A stretch of 26,407 nt of DNA from an uncultured Chitinophagaceae bacterium (GCA_937996595.1 CALKVC010000243.1:1-26407); one strand, 5' to 3'. Shown: positions 14,501 through 22,275, counted from the first letter of the stretch. Program-made: numbers and translations. Notes: generated by a model from the letters alone, not told the origin.

Positions 14501-15676
14501 TCATTCATCCTTGATAAAATGTACATTATGCTTCAGCTTCTTTTTTCCTGTTAGCGCCCCATCAATGAATGTTTCTATCAGGGCCAGGTGTTTTATAAAC
14601 AAGGCCAGCCTGTTTTGCATAATTTCTTTATCGGGTTGGTTTACCTTGTTTGCAAGCAATAAACGAAGATAAAAAACAGACAGGTATGCATTGTGCTCAA
14701 ACTCTTTTTTAGTGGAAACAAAAATTTTTTCCGGGACATTTACGTTTTCAAAAAAGGCAAAAGGTTTTTCTTCCCCGGTAGCCGCGCAGAATAATATGGG
14801 GAAAGGATACGCTGCTTTTTCGGTGACCAGTTTCTGATAAACTTCGGGCCAAAACTCCTTTATTTTTTCATGATCGGTTTTAAATTCAATGGTTGTTTCC
14901 AATGAAACAAATGCCTTGATGGTAGTGTCGTTATCAAGGCTGCGCAAGCCCATTTGGGCGCCCCAGCTATGGCCGATAAAAAAGACAGATTTTGAACGGG
15001 TTAAGGAAGCGGCAAATTTTACGATCGTTTTCAGGCTGTGCTCTTCTTCATTTTTTATAAGCCTGTTCAACGGTTTTAACCCATAAACGGTTTCTTCATA
15101 GGGTAAGTGAAAACCGGAAGCAACAACAATAAACCCGCGGGAAGCAAAATACTCGGCCATGGCAAAGTTTTCAAAAGAAAAGCTTTGAGACCCATGGTGG
15201 TAAACAATAACCGGAAATGCCGCTTTCGTAAAATCCTTGTAAAAAAAACTGTTGGTCTTTATTGCTCCCAGTAACCCGAGCATCGCATCATGGCTGGTAT
15301 TGCCGTAATCATTTAATTCACCGGTTGCCGGGTTTTCTTTTATAAAATCCCTTATGAGCATTTCCCGGAAATTCTTTTCAAGTTCCGCCTGTATGGTTGC
15401 CAGTTTACCGGAAGTATTGGTTTCAAAAAAATCTTTTACTGTTACCCATTGGGGGAAAGCCGGTGTTGCTGTAACCGGAAACCAAATTTTTATGAAATGG
15501 GGTTTGGGGCCTTTATAATCAAACGCTTCATATTGGAAATGACTGTCAAACACAATGGTATCCTTAAACCCAACCGGGAAGTGGCCGGGTTTAATTACAT
15601 CATACAGGGCATTTTGGGCATCGCACAAAAGGGCTGGCAATAGCAGGAAGAAGAAGTATATGCTTTTTATAGTCAT
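14501..15676 (-). CDS. Secreted alpha/beta hydrolase
   Basis: A 391-residue exported hydrolase. The signal peptide is residues 1-20 (MTIKSIYFFFLLLPALLCDA), cleaved near CDAQ. The nucleophile elbow is G-H-S-W-G with Ser237 (FFIGHSWGAQMG). The preceding oxyanion-hole strand is VIVYHHGSQS (157-165), the layout of platelet-activating-factor acetylhydrolase and dienelactone-hydrolase-like families. The region around EYFASRGFIVVASGFH also fits. I cannot place the catalytic Asp and His with confidence; a candidate His is in KEFEHNAYLS. Probable role: periplasmic or extracellular esterase or lipase-like enzyme of unknown substrate. The AhpD-like gene lies 116 bp upstream and DUF2200 49 bp downstream, all minus strand. 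Confidence 0.83.
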   Translation of the reverse strand: MTIKSIYFFFLLLPALLCDAQNALYDVIKPGHFPVGFKDTIVFDSHFQYEAFDYKGPKPHFIKIWFPVTATPAFPQWVTVKDFFETNTSGKLATIQAELEKNFREMLIRDFIKENPATGELNDYGNTSHDAMLGLLGAIKTNSFFYKDFTKAAFPVIVYHHGSQSFSFENFAMAEYFASRGFIVVASGFHLPYEETVYGLKPLNRLIKNEEEHSLKTIVKFAASLTRSKSVFFIGHSWGAQMGLRSLDNDTTIKAFVSLETTIEFKTDHEKIKEFWPEVYQKLVTEKAAYPFPILFCAATGEEKPFAFFENVNVPEKIFVSTKKEFEHNAYLSVFYLRLLLANKVNQPDKEIMQNRLALFIKHLALIETFIDGALTGKKKLKHNVHFIKDE

Positions 15677-15792
15677 CCTTTTTACATGCCGGCCAATAAT
15701 AGGGCCGGAGAGAATACAGGTAAATAAGAAGCTGCTAAACCAGGATTCAATAGCCGCTTTATTTGGCTTACCTGTATGGTATGTTGTATTGT

Positions 15793-16392
15793 TTAATAAG
15801 AATGTTTTCCGGTCGTCCAGCCCGCCTTTTTTAAATAGGTATTTCCCGAATCAATGGCTCCTGCTTCCAGTTCGGTGCCCATAGAATCGTTCCACCGGTT
15901 GAGGAAGCCAAACAGGGAAATCACCCCCAGCATTTCTACAATTTCGCCATCATCCCAATAGATCCGTAGCTTTTCTGCTATTGTATCATCTACCGCATTG
16001 GGAATGGAGGAAGCGGCCAGGGCAAATTCCAGTGCCGCTCTTTCTGCGTCTGTAAATGCGGGATGTGTCATAAAATCCCAGATATTTTCCAGTTGTTCGT
16101 TGCCGGCGCCATATCTTTCTGCAGCCCTGATGGTATGCGCCTGGCAGTATTTACAGCCCGCGGCGTTGCTGCTGATGTATCCAATCAGTCTTTTTAACGC
16201 GCTGGTCACCCTTCCCTTGTTTATCATGACGGCTTTATTCAGTTCAATAAACGCATAGGCTATTTCGGGCCGGTGGTACATTGTTTTCACACTGTTGGGG
16301 CAAAATCCCAGGGTTTCATTAAAAAACAAAATAAGTTCCCGGAAGCTTTTATCATCATGGGAAATGGCTGGAAAGACTAAGGGCTGTTTCAT
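15793..16392 (-). CDS. Carboxymuconolactone-decarboxylase / AhpD-like protein
   Basis: A 199-residue all-helical protein of the CMD superfamily. The redox motif is Cys80-x-x-Cys83-x-x-His86 (GCKYCQAHT), followed by RAAERYG, as in AhpD-type peroxidases. The surrounding blocks, including RVTSALKRLIGYISSNAAGC, are typical of the peroxidase-related branch. Such proteins use the CxxC pair with alkyl hydroperoxides or act as small disulfide reductants, in the cytoplasm. Its start at ATG 16392 is clear. It lies between the SnoaL-like and hydrolase genes on the same strand. Substrate is unknown. Confidence 0.88.
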   Translation of the reverse strand: MKQPLVFPAISHDDKSFRELILFFNETLGFCPNSVKTMYHRPEIAYAFIELNKAVMINKGRVTSALKRLIGYISSNAAGCKYCQAHTIRAAERYGAGNEQLENIWDFMTHPAFTDAERAALEFALAASSIPNAVDDTIAEKLRIYWDDGEIVEMLGVISLFGFLNRWNDSMGTELEAGAIDSGNTYLKKAGWTTGKHSY

Positions 16393-16500
16393 GCTGTGGT
16401 TGGGTTGTTGGCTTATTTAATAATTCAAGTGTTTTGTATAACATTCATCAAGGCAATCACTGCAATACAAACAATGGCAGCTAAATTGTTTATTAATAAC

Positions 16501-16950
16501 CTAAGTTCTTTTAATGACGGTTGAATGGAGGTGTTTTACTTTCCATTCTTTGTTTTGCCTTTCTAAAATTACGGTTTCCAGCCATTGTATATTAGTTTCT
16601 TTGGCATCCCGGGTTATTACTGAACTCAACCGGTAGGTTACCCATGCCTGGTTTTTATCTGCTTCTGTTGTTAAAAATTGGAACGAATTGGTACGCTTAA
16701 AATCGGCAGCTTCATGCTGGGTAATGGCTTTCCTGATAAGTGTATCTATATTCCATACCTGGCCATATTCGTACAGGCTAATATCGGGGGAGCAAAATGA
16801 TTTCAGGGCAACAGAGTCCCTGTCAGCCAGGGCCTGAAACATGTTTACAACAGCTTGTTGTATTTCCTGCTGTTTAGCTGAGAGCGGTTGCTGTGCGTGT
16901 AAAAAAGTTGTTATAAAAATGGCGATTGTGAGGAAGAGGGGTTTTATCAA
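16501..16950 (-). CDS. SnoaL/DUF4440-like secreted protein (NTF2 fold)
   Basis: A small exported protein with an NTF2-like fold. The open frame begins at TTG 17001, but an internal TTG at 16950 gives a better signal peptide, MIKPLFLTIAIFITTFLHAQ, with cleavage after HAQ; I prefer it. The mature part has the DUF4440 layout: an initial helix QEIQQAVVNMFQALADRDSV, then SFCSPDISLYEYGQVWNID, and late strands with WLETVILERQNKEWKVKHLHST. Such domains bind small ligands or act as isomerases. No catalytic residues can be singled out. It starts 89 bp downstream of the helicase gene, marking the left edge of the AT-rich island. Confidence 0.72.
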   Translation of the reverse strand: MIKPLFLTIAIFITTFLHAQQPLSAKQQEIQQAVVNMFQALADRDSVALKSFCSPDISLYEYGQVWNIDTLIRKAITQHEAADFKRTNSFQFLTTEADKNQAWVTYRLSSVITRDAKETNIQWLETVILERQNKEWKVKHLHSTVIKRT

Positions 16951-17039
16951 TGTGATGAGTTTTGTTGGGTAAAATAGTGACTTGTTCTCATATCGAGCCA
17001 ACGGCCAGAGTTTATTTCTGAACTTTTATAGCAGCAAAC

Positions 17040-19214
17040 TTAGTGATATCGTTCTGGGCTTCGTCCCTCAGTTGTTTTGTGTCCACAATATGGGCAAAAG
17101 GTAAAGAGTTTTTCAAGTTGACTGAAACACTTAGGACATGTAATAACTTTCTCTACTACAGATTTTATCGGTACACCAGTTTTAACCGTAAATATCTCGG
17201 GAATTTCTTTTAAAAAGCTTGATTCGTTGCCCTTTTCTGTAATTAGGAACAGTTTATCTTTGGCTCTTGTGATTGCAACATAAAACAGTCGCCGCTCCTC
17301 CTCCATAAGTAAATCATGATTTGCTTTTTTGATAACTTGAAAGATTCTGTCCTCTAACCAAATGTCAGGGAAACCGCCGTTTCCTTCTGTCAATCCAATA
17401 ATAAAAACAACCTTCGCTTCAAGTCCTTTGGATGCATGTATTGTTTTTGATTGAACTCTTATCTCCTCTTTTTTGAAGCGAAAGAAGTAAGGCGTATACA
17501 TTTTTGTTCTGCGGTAAAGAAATAAAATATCTTCGTTTGTTAATCCGTCTTTCAACAGTTCTCTTACTTTGTCAATGCAGAACTGAATGTTTTCATCTTC
17601 ACTAGAACCCGAATACACAACAATTTTATGTTCAGACTTCTTTGATGCTTGTATATCTTTTTCAACTTTAAACTTATTGTGTTTGATTACCTCATTGCTT
17701 GCACCAACAATATTTTGAGTACTGCGGTAGTTCAAATTCAGCTTTATAACTTTTGAATTAGCAAAATAATTTTCAAAATCAACAATGTAACTCACATTAG
17801 AACCCCTGAAACCATAAATACTTTGCCAGTCATCTCCAACACAAAAGAGTTGTGTTTGGTCGGTGAGCATTAGTTTGATTAACTCTACTTGCAAATTGTT
17901 TACATCCTGAAATTCGTCAACCAAGATATATTGATATTTACTCTTGTATTTATTAGCTATGTCCGTTTGATTCTGAAAAAGAGATGTACATCGTGAAATT
18001 AAATCGTTGAAATCAAGATAGGATTTGTCGGTACAATAATGGATATATTTTCTAACGATTGGAATTGCTAACTCGTAGAAATTTCTTACTCTTTCATGTT
18101 GGTCTTTCCTTGAATCGTCTAGAACTTTATCAATGCTAATATTCTCAACTTTTATCATGTCGGTGATACGCATGATTTGTTGAACAAAATCTTTTACGTC
18201 TTCGTGGTAACCATTAAACTCTTCTCTAAAGTTTAATGATACGGTTTTATGATAGTTTGCAGGCAAGCGGTTTTTTACAATACAGTCCAATGTATGGTTG
18301 AAAAAAGCCGAATCTTTTGTCATGCTCTCAAAAGTTTTCACTAAGAGTAGATTGCCTTTTTGAAATTGTTCCTCTTTATCTTTTGTTGAATAGCTTTTAT
18401 CGCTAATGTGTTCAATGTATAGATTTGCTTCTGGTATATAAAAGTCGGGTTGAAAATAGAACTCCTTTACATTCAATAAAGGTTCATATTCATACTTAAT
18501 ACTATGGCGATAAAACCAATCAGCAATAAATTGCTCGGACTTGGAACGGACTTTAATGCCATCAAGCGTTGAGAAATACTTGCCATCTTTAGGCAAGAAC
18601 TTGGGGTCGGCTTTTTTTAAATGAATCTTGTCAATGATGTAGTCAAGTATATAGCGTTTCAGCTGCAACAAATATTCTGTGTCTTCGCATTGTTCAATTA
18701 GGAGTTTGTGAATAACTTCAAAAACTGTTTCAGGAGCTACATGCTTTGAAAGTTCATCCTCCTCATCTCTTTTTTCATCTCCAATAATTCTGAACTTATT
18801 GTCAAACTCATTCACTCCATAGTTGCGAAGAATGTAGTAACAAAAGCTGTGAAATGTTCTGATGGTTAAGCCGTCAATCCATTTGTATTTTTTGATTTGA
18901 AAAAATCTTTCTTTATCCTTTTCCGGTTTGCTCAAGAGTTTATCAAAAAGAGTTTTTTCATATGCGCCTGTTTGGTCAGCTGAAATGATTAAGCGATCAA
19001 TCATTTCGTTTGTTGCGTTCTTAGTGAATGTAATAGCAAGAATATTTGCTGGGCTTATTCCTTTTTCTTCAATCAAGTAAATAAGTTTCTGTAAAAGGGT
19101 CTTTGTCTTGCCAGAACCTGCGCCAGCTAAAACTAATAGCCGCTTATCTTCACTGACAACGGCCTCCCTTTGCTTATCATTCAGGCTGCTTAAATCTGTT
19201 TTTGTTTGATTCAC
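17040..19214 (-). CDS. UvrD/HelD-type superfamily 1 helicase with nuclease-like insertion and zinc ribbon
   Basis: A 724-residue SF1A helicase starting at GTG 19214. Motif Q/I are LNDKQREAV and LAGAGSGKT (29-37, Lys36), motif Ia is ITFTKNATNEM, followed by TIRTFHSFCYYILR. Motif II is YILVDEFQDVN, motif III VGDDWQSIYGFRGS, motif IV LNYRS, motif V IHASKGLEAKVVF and motif VI FYVAITRAKDKL. Inserted in domain 1B (about 215-300) is a nuclease-like segment with Glu227 (VRSKSEQFIADWF), Asp257 (QPDFYI) and Glu268 (YIEH). This resembles the HelD branch; the ExK lysine is not obvious. The C-terminus is a zinc ribbon: Cys693, Cys696, Cys707, Cys710. The base composition is much richer in A+T than neighbours outside the island. 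The RNase H gene lies 61 bp upstream on the same strand. Confidence 0.9.
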   Translation of the reverse strand: MNQTKTDLSSLNDKQREAVVSEDKRLLVLAGAGSGKTKTLLQKLIYLIEEKGISPANILAITFTKNATNEMIDRLIISADQTGAYEKTLFDKLLSKPEKDKERFFQIKKYKWIDGLTIRTFHSFCYYILRNYGVNEFDNKFRIIGDEKRDEEDELSKHVAPETVFEVIHKLLIEQCEDTEYLLQLKRYILDYIIDKIHLKKADPKFLPKDGKYFSTLDGIKVRSKSEQFIADWFYRHSIKYEYEPLLNVKEFYFQPDFYIPEANLYIEHISDKSYSTKDKEEQFQKGNLLLVKTFESMTKDSAFFNHTLDCIVKNRLPANYHKTVSLNFREEFNGYHEDVKDFVQQIMRITDMIKVENISIDKVLDDSRKDQHERVRNFYELAIPIVRKYIHYCTDKSYLDFNDLISRCTSLFQNQTDIANKYKSKYQYILVDEFQDVNNLQVELIKLMLTDQTQLFCVGDDWQSIYGFRGSNVSYIVDFENYFANSKVIKLNLNYRSTQNIVGASNEVIKHNKFKVEKDIQASKKSEHKIVVYSGSSEDENIQFCIDKVRELLKDGLTNEDILFLYRRTKMYTPYFFRFKKEEIRVQSKTIHASKGLEAKVVFIIGLTEGNGGFPDIWLEDRIFQVIKKANHDLLMEEERRLFYVAITRAKDKLFLITEKGNESSFLKEIPEIFTVKTGVPIKSVVEKVITCPKCFSQLEKLFTFCPYCGHKTTEGRSPERYH

Positions 19215-19275
19215 AATTTGAAATTAAGTCTATGAACGAAACATCGGATTTAACTAAACACAATATATGGCAAAA

Positions 19276-20232
19276 TTATTTACGTCCATAGTCTGCTGGA
19301 ATATCTCCCCATGCAGCAGTGTTCCATTTTAAAATCTTAGCATCGTATTCATTATTATTAAGCCAAAATATAGCCCTTTCAATGTGCTCAAAGACTATAA
19401 AATTTTTATCGTTTTTTTCAAGTTTAGTCTTGCATTTTTTTTGTTTGACCCAAGAAATTGCATTGAGGCTGTCACTATAAACGATTTTTAATTCTTTACG
19501 TTCTTTTTTATAGAGTGCAAGCGCGTGCACAATAGCTAAAAATTCTCCGATATTATTTGTTGCTTCCTCATATTTCTTTTCAAATATTATCTTCCCTGTT
19601 TTGATCTCAACACCCCGATATTCCATTTTCCCTGGATTTTCAATACAGGAGGCGTCTACGCAAATGCCCTCAAGTATAGGTTTATCATCTTCTAGCTTTA
19701 ATTTTTCGGTCTGCTTTTGGGGTGTTTGAAAAAGATTATTAGTCGTATTATTTTCTTTGCCTAAGTCGTTGGGTAGATTTTTCTTGCAGGACATGGTTTT
19801 TCCTAACTGTTCAGCGTGTTGGAAAGCGGCTGTATATTTTATATCTTTTGAATGTTTAAATGATATTGAGTATGGTAATTGTTGCAAAACAGCATCTAAC
19901 CTTTTCCAGAGGTCAACATGCTTTTTCTTTTTGTATCCGTTCTTTTTCCATTTCTCTAGCCAGCCTTTGGATAAGGTGTCAATTACATAGCCGTTTGTCA
20001 GGTAAACTACTATGTCACTTGGTTCTTTGATTCTTTTAAGCCCTTCTATGATGCCAACTATGTCCATCCTTGCATTTGTAGTATTTGAAAAACCACCAGA
20101 AATTTCCTCAACTATTTGTCCGTTGGAAGTAATTACAATTCCGTATCCTCCATTTCCAACCGTTTCGTCACTTTCAAGTCGTTCTGAAAAATGGCAAGAG
20201 CCGTAAACATAGATTTTAACTTGATTACTCAT
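19276..20232 (-). CDS. Double RNase H protein: degenerate N-terminal domain plus intact C-terminal RNase H
   Basis: A 318-residue protein with two RNase H folds. The N-terminal domain (1 to about 145) aligns with RNase HI (KIYVYGSCHF, GGYGIVI, NARMDIVG, VYLTNGYV, GWLEKWKKNGY), but the catalytic acids have changed: Tyr10 for Asp, Asp57 for Glu, Asn80 for Asp. It should be inactive. A polar linker (about 150-185) leads to a C-terminal domain (187-318) with Asp193 (CVDAS), Glu230 (NNIGEF), Asp254 (YSDS) and Asp314 (IPADYGRK), an intact active site. This half matches the usual Bacteroidota RNase H, which normally carries a viroplasmin-type hybrid-binding N-terminus. The degenerate domain may play that binding role. 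The gene is AT-rich and lies 61 bp upstream of the helicase, suggesting joint action on RNA-DNA hybrids. Confidence 0.88.
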   Translation of the reverse strand: MSNQVKIYVYGSCHFSERLESDETVGNGGYGIVITSNGQIVEEISGGFSNTTNARMDIVGIIEGLKRIKEPSDIVVYLTNGYVIDTLSKGWLEKWKKNGYKKKKHVDLWKRLDAVLQQLPYSISFKHSKDIKYTAAFQHAEQLGKTMSCKKNLPNDLGKENNTTNNLFQTPQKQTEKLKLEDDKPILEGICVDASCIENPGKMEYRGVEIKTGKIIFEKKYEEATNNIGEFLAIVHALALYKKERKELKIVYSDSLNAISWVKQKKCKTKLEKNDKNFIVFEHIERAIFWLNNNEYDAKILKWNTAAWGDIPADYGRK

Positions 20233-20425
20233 TGAGTTTAGTCAAATTGATATCTGTTGAATTTGTTTAGAGTGTCGCATTAGTATTGCTGGAAACTTTA
20301 AATTTTCCCACTAATTATTTCATTCATTGCTCCAATCCATCAACCCTTTGCACATTGCCGCAGCCCCCAATCCCCCTAAGCTACCAAATCCATCCAATCC
20401 CTTTTATACGTATTAATACGGTATT

Positions 20426-20728
20426 TTACACCCAAACCCTAACCTCCACAACCTTCCCCGCTTCCACTTTTTCCCGCTTCCTTATCTCCGCTTTCAGCGG
20501 CAGCAGGTAGGTATTGCTTTTGGTATCAAACCAGATGGCGGTTTTCCATTGGCTGTTTCCTATTTCGGCCAGGGCTTTCAGGCGGCCCCAACCTTCCTCC
20601 GCCCACCGGAGGTTTGCCCGTATTTCTGCGGCCTGTTCTGCCGGCATGGATACAAAATACCAGGCGCCCTTGCCGCTGTATTGCCAGGGTTTGGCGGTAA
20701 ACTCGTATTTAATTCCGTTATCCTGCAT
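20426..20728 (-). CDS. DUF1905 family protein
   Basis: A 100-residue protein from the ATG at 20728 (MQDNGIKYEFTAKPWQY). DUF1905 is recognised from GKGAWYFVSMPAEQAAEI, GWGRLKALAEIGNSQWKTAIW and YLLPLKAEIRKREKVEAG. It forms a small beta-barrel; its function is not established. An in-frame ATG at 20770 would add 14 residues encoded wholly by a heptanucleotide repeat, so I prefer the inner start. The gene follows the GNAT gene, whose stop codon abuts the repeat. A 12-bp palindrome, CGTATTAATACG (20409-20420), lies just past its stop. Confidence 0.85.
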   Translation of the reverse strand: MQDNGIKYEFTAKPWQYSGKGAWYFVSMPAEQAAEIRANLRWAEEGWGRLKALAEIGNSQWKTAIWFDTKSNTYLLPLKAEIRKREKVEAGKVVEVRVWV

Positions 20729-20774
20729 CCAGTATCTTGTATCCTGTATCCCGCATCTTGTATCTTGCATCCCC
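20719..20774. repeat. Heptanucleotide tandem repeat, eight units
   Basis: Eight consecutive 7-base units of pattern YATCYNS on the plus strand: TATCCTG, CATCCAG, TATCTTG, TATCCTG, TATCCCG, CATCTTG, TATCTTG, CATCCCC. The array starts inside the first codons of the DUF1905 gene and ends at the base before the GNAT stop codon. Units beginning CAT supply ATG codons on the coding strand. Confidence 0.9.
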
Positions 20775-21293
20775 TCACAACACCCGCTTCATCATAATAT
20801 CCGTTTGCGCATCACTGCCCAACTGAAAGATATGTTTGTCAAATGCCACAAACCCGTTTTTACGGTAAAACCCGATGGCTTTTTCGTTCTGCTCCCAAAC
20901 ACCTAACCAGATATAATCAACGCCGGCTTCTGTTGCCCGCTGCAGCGCTTTTTTATACAATAATTGCCCGGCCTGCTTTCCCTGGTACTGCTGCAACACA
21001 TATATGCGCTCAATTTCCATGGCATGACTGCTTTGTAATTCGGTTTGTGCTGCACCGAAATTTATCTTTAAATAACCGGATACAGCATCGCCCAGCATGG
21101 CAAAATAAAATTCAGCCTGCTCATTGGACAGCTCTCCGGCAATCTTTTCCTGCGAAAAACTATTGGCAACATAGGCTTCCATATCAGCCGCATGGTTGCT
21201 TTCAGCAAAGGTTTCGGTAAAGGTTTGCCGGCTTATTTGCTGCAACTCATCCAGGTCGGCCATTCCTGCCTTAATTATTGATATTGTTTCCAT
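20775..21293 (-). CDS. GNAT family N-acetyltransferase
   Basis: A 172-residue acetyl-CoA-dependent N-acetyltransferase. The conserved core is IERIYVLQQYQGKQAGQLLYKKAL, whose Q-x-x-G-x-x-G loop binds the acetyl-CoA pyrophosphate, followed by YIWLGVWEQNEKAIGFYRKNGF, the motif-B region. The segment GYLKINFGAAQTE suggests the PaiA-like spermidine or small-amine branch, with moderate certainty. It acts in the cytoplasm. It is in a minus-strand run with a zinc-finger gene 41 bp upstream and DUF1905 downstream. The start is ATG at 21293. The real substrate is unknown. Confidence 0.9.
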   Translation of the reverse strand: METISIIKAGMADLDELQQISRQTFTETFAESNHAADMEAYVANSFSQEKIAGELSNEQAEFYFAMLGDAVSGYLKINFGAAQTELQSSHAMEIERIYVLQQYQGKQAGQLLYKKALQRATEAGVDYIWLGVWEQNEKAIGFYRKNGFVAFDKHIFQLGSDAQTDIMMKRVL

Positions 21294-21334
21294 GTATGCA
21301 GCGATGTTTTTAATCCTTTCCCATTAATAGGCGC

Positions 21335-21712
21335 TTAAGGTTCTGCCGCCTCCCGTACCAGCAGGTACTCATCATCCCCCAGCGGCAGGTACCCGTAATC
21401 GTAACAAAAGGAATACCGGGTTCCGTTTTTACCGGTTTGCCGGTGCGTGAAATAGCGGAAACGGAATCCCTGCTGCAACAACGCTTCTTTACTTGTACGG
21501 GCCATCTCTTCGCCCTCCGCAATCATGCTTTCCAGTATCCGCCGGTTTTTGGCCAGCGCATGGTTTATGTTGCGCACGGTATTATTGCCGGCAGCCTTTA
21601 ACCGGTTGTTATAATGGTTACGGCAAAGGTCGTCGCAAAATTTTTTGTCGCTCCGGCCCCGCACCTGTTTACTGCAGGCCAGGCAGAACCGGGGTTGTGT
21701 AAGGGTAATCAT
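21335..21712 (-). CDS. Small zinc-finger protein of unknown function
   Basis: A 125-residue protein whose N-terminus has a treble-clef or ribbon-like zinc site: Cys10, Cys13, Cys26 and Cys30 (CLACSKQ ... KFCDDLCRNHY). The centre is helical and basic (NNTVRNINHALAKNRRILE), and the C-terminus is probably beta-rich (FRFRYFTHRQ ... YSFCYDYGYLPLGDDEYLLV). I believe similar proteins occur in other Bacteroidota, but I know no function. The zinc site plus basic helix suggests nucleic-acid or protein binding. It is the first gene of the minus-strand group and is divergent from ssb across 193 bp containing two palindromes. Confidence 0.8.
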   Translation of the reverse strand: MITLTQPRFCLACSKQVRGRSDKKFCDDLCRNHYNNRLKAAGNNTVRNINHALAKNRRILESMIAEGEEMARTSKEALLQQGFRFRYFTHRQTGKNGTRYSFCYDYGYLPLGDDEYLLVREAAEP

Positions 21713-21762
21713 AACGGGTACGTTTAGGTACCGGAAGTTACAACCTTTCCCAAAAACGGCAA

Positions 21763-21780
21763 AAGCGTTTACAAACGCTT
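21763..21780. promoter_or_regulatory. Palindromic operator candidate between the zinc-finger gene and ssb
   Basis: AAGCGTTT-AC-AAACGCTT: perfect 8-bp arms with a 2-base centre. The site lies 51 bases upstream of the zinc-finger gene and 126 bases upstream of ssb. Its size and symmetry are what a dimeric regulator would bind. No regulator can be named. Confidence 0.4.
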
Positions 21781-21843
21781 ATATGCAACTATAAACGAAT
21801 AAAATACGGCTGGCAGTTTTAACCATCCGCATCTTTGCCCTGT

Positions 21844-21866
21844 CGGTTAAACGGGCCCTTTAACCG
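21844..21866. promoter_or_regulatory. Second inverted repeat upstream of ssb
   Basis: CGGTTAAA-CGGGCCC-TTTAACCG: perfect 8-bp arms around a 7-base loop, 40 bases before the ssb start. It could be an operator, or a leader hairpin in the ssb mRNA. CATCTTTG just upstream (21832-21839) is one base from the -7 promoter consensus, but has no partner box. Confidence 0.4.
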
Positions 21867-21905
21867 GTTGAAATAATCTGTTAAACAATTTAAAACTATT
21901 ATGTT

Positions 21906-22268
21906 ATGTCAATGTACGCATTAAAAAACAAAGTACAGCTCATTGGTAACCTGGGAAACTCACCGGAGGTTCGTACCACGGAAACGGGTAAAAAACTGGT
22001 TAAATTTTCGGTAGCTACCAACGAGATCTACCGCAATGCCAGTGGCGAAAAAGTGAAAGAAACCCAGTGGCACAACCTGATCGCCTGGGGAAAAGTAGCC
22101 GATATTGCTGAAAAATTCCTGAACAAAGGCACCGAAGTGGCCATTGAAGGGAAACTCATTAACCGGAACTACACGGATAAGGAGGGCAACAAAAAGTACA
22201 TCACCGAAATTCAGGTGAATGAACTGCTGCTGCTGGGCAGCAAATCGGCCGCCAATGCCGACGTGTAA
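21906..22268 (+). CDS. ssb: Single-stranded DNA-binding protein (short form)
   Basis: A 120-residue OB-fold protein binding single-stranded DNA. Typical blocks are NKVQLIGNLGNSPEVRTTETG, VKFSVATNEIYRN, WHNLIAWGKVADIAEKFLNKG and VAIEGKLINRNYTDKEGNKKY. It ends at SKSAANADV, with no Gly/Pro-rich linker and no acidic tail, so the usual docking site for repair enzymes is missing; E. coli SSB has 178 residues. Bacteroidota often carry several SSB paralogs, so this may be a secondary copy. The ATG at 21906 is used; 21912 is an alternative, and the protein would lose only two residues. It has a strong terminator of its own and is followed by the PIF1-like helicase gene. Confidence 0.93.
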   Translation: MSMYALKNKVQLIGNLGNSPEVRTTETGKKLVKFSVATNEIYRNASGEKVKETQWHNLIAWGKVADIAEKFLNKGTEVAIEGKLINRNYTDKEGNKKYITEIQVNELLLLGSKSAANADV

Positions 22269-22275
22269 TTGGTAT

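Noticed and set aside
15716..15775. ACAGGTAA ... TTACCTGT inverted repeat in the gap between the hydrolase and AhpD-like genes
   Set aside because: The 8-bp arms are 44 bases apart with no other symmetry; too weak to call an operator or terminator.
20728..20770. Upstream ATG for DUF1905
   Set aside because: The extra residues are encoded only by the heptanucleotide repeat and have no match to the family.
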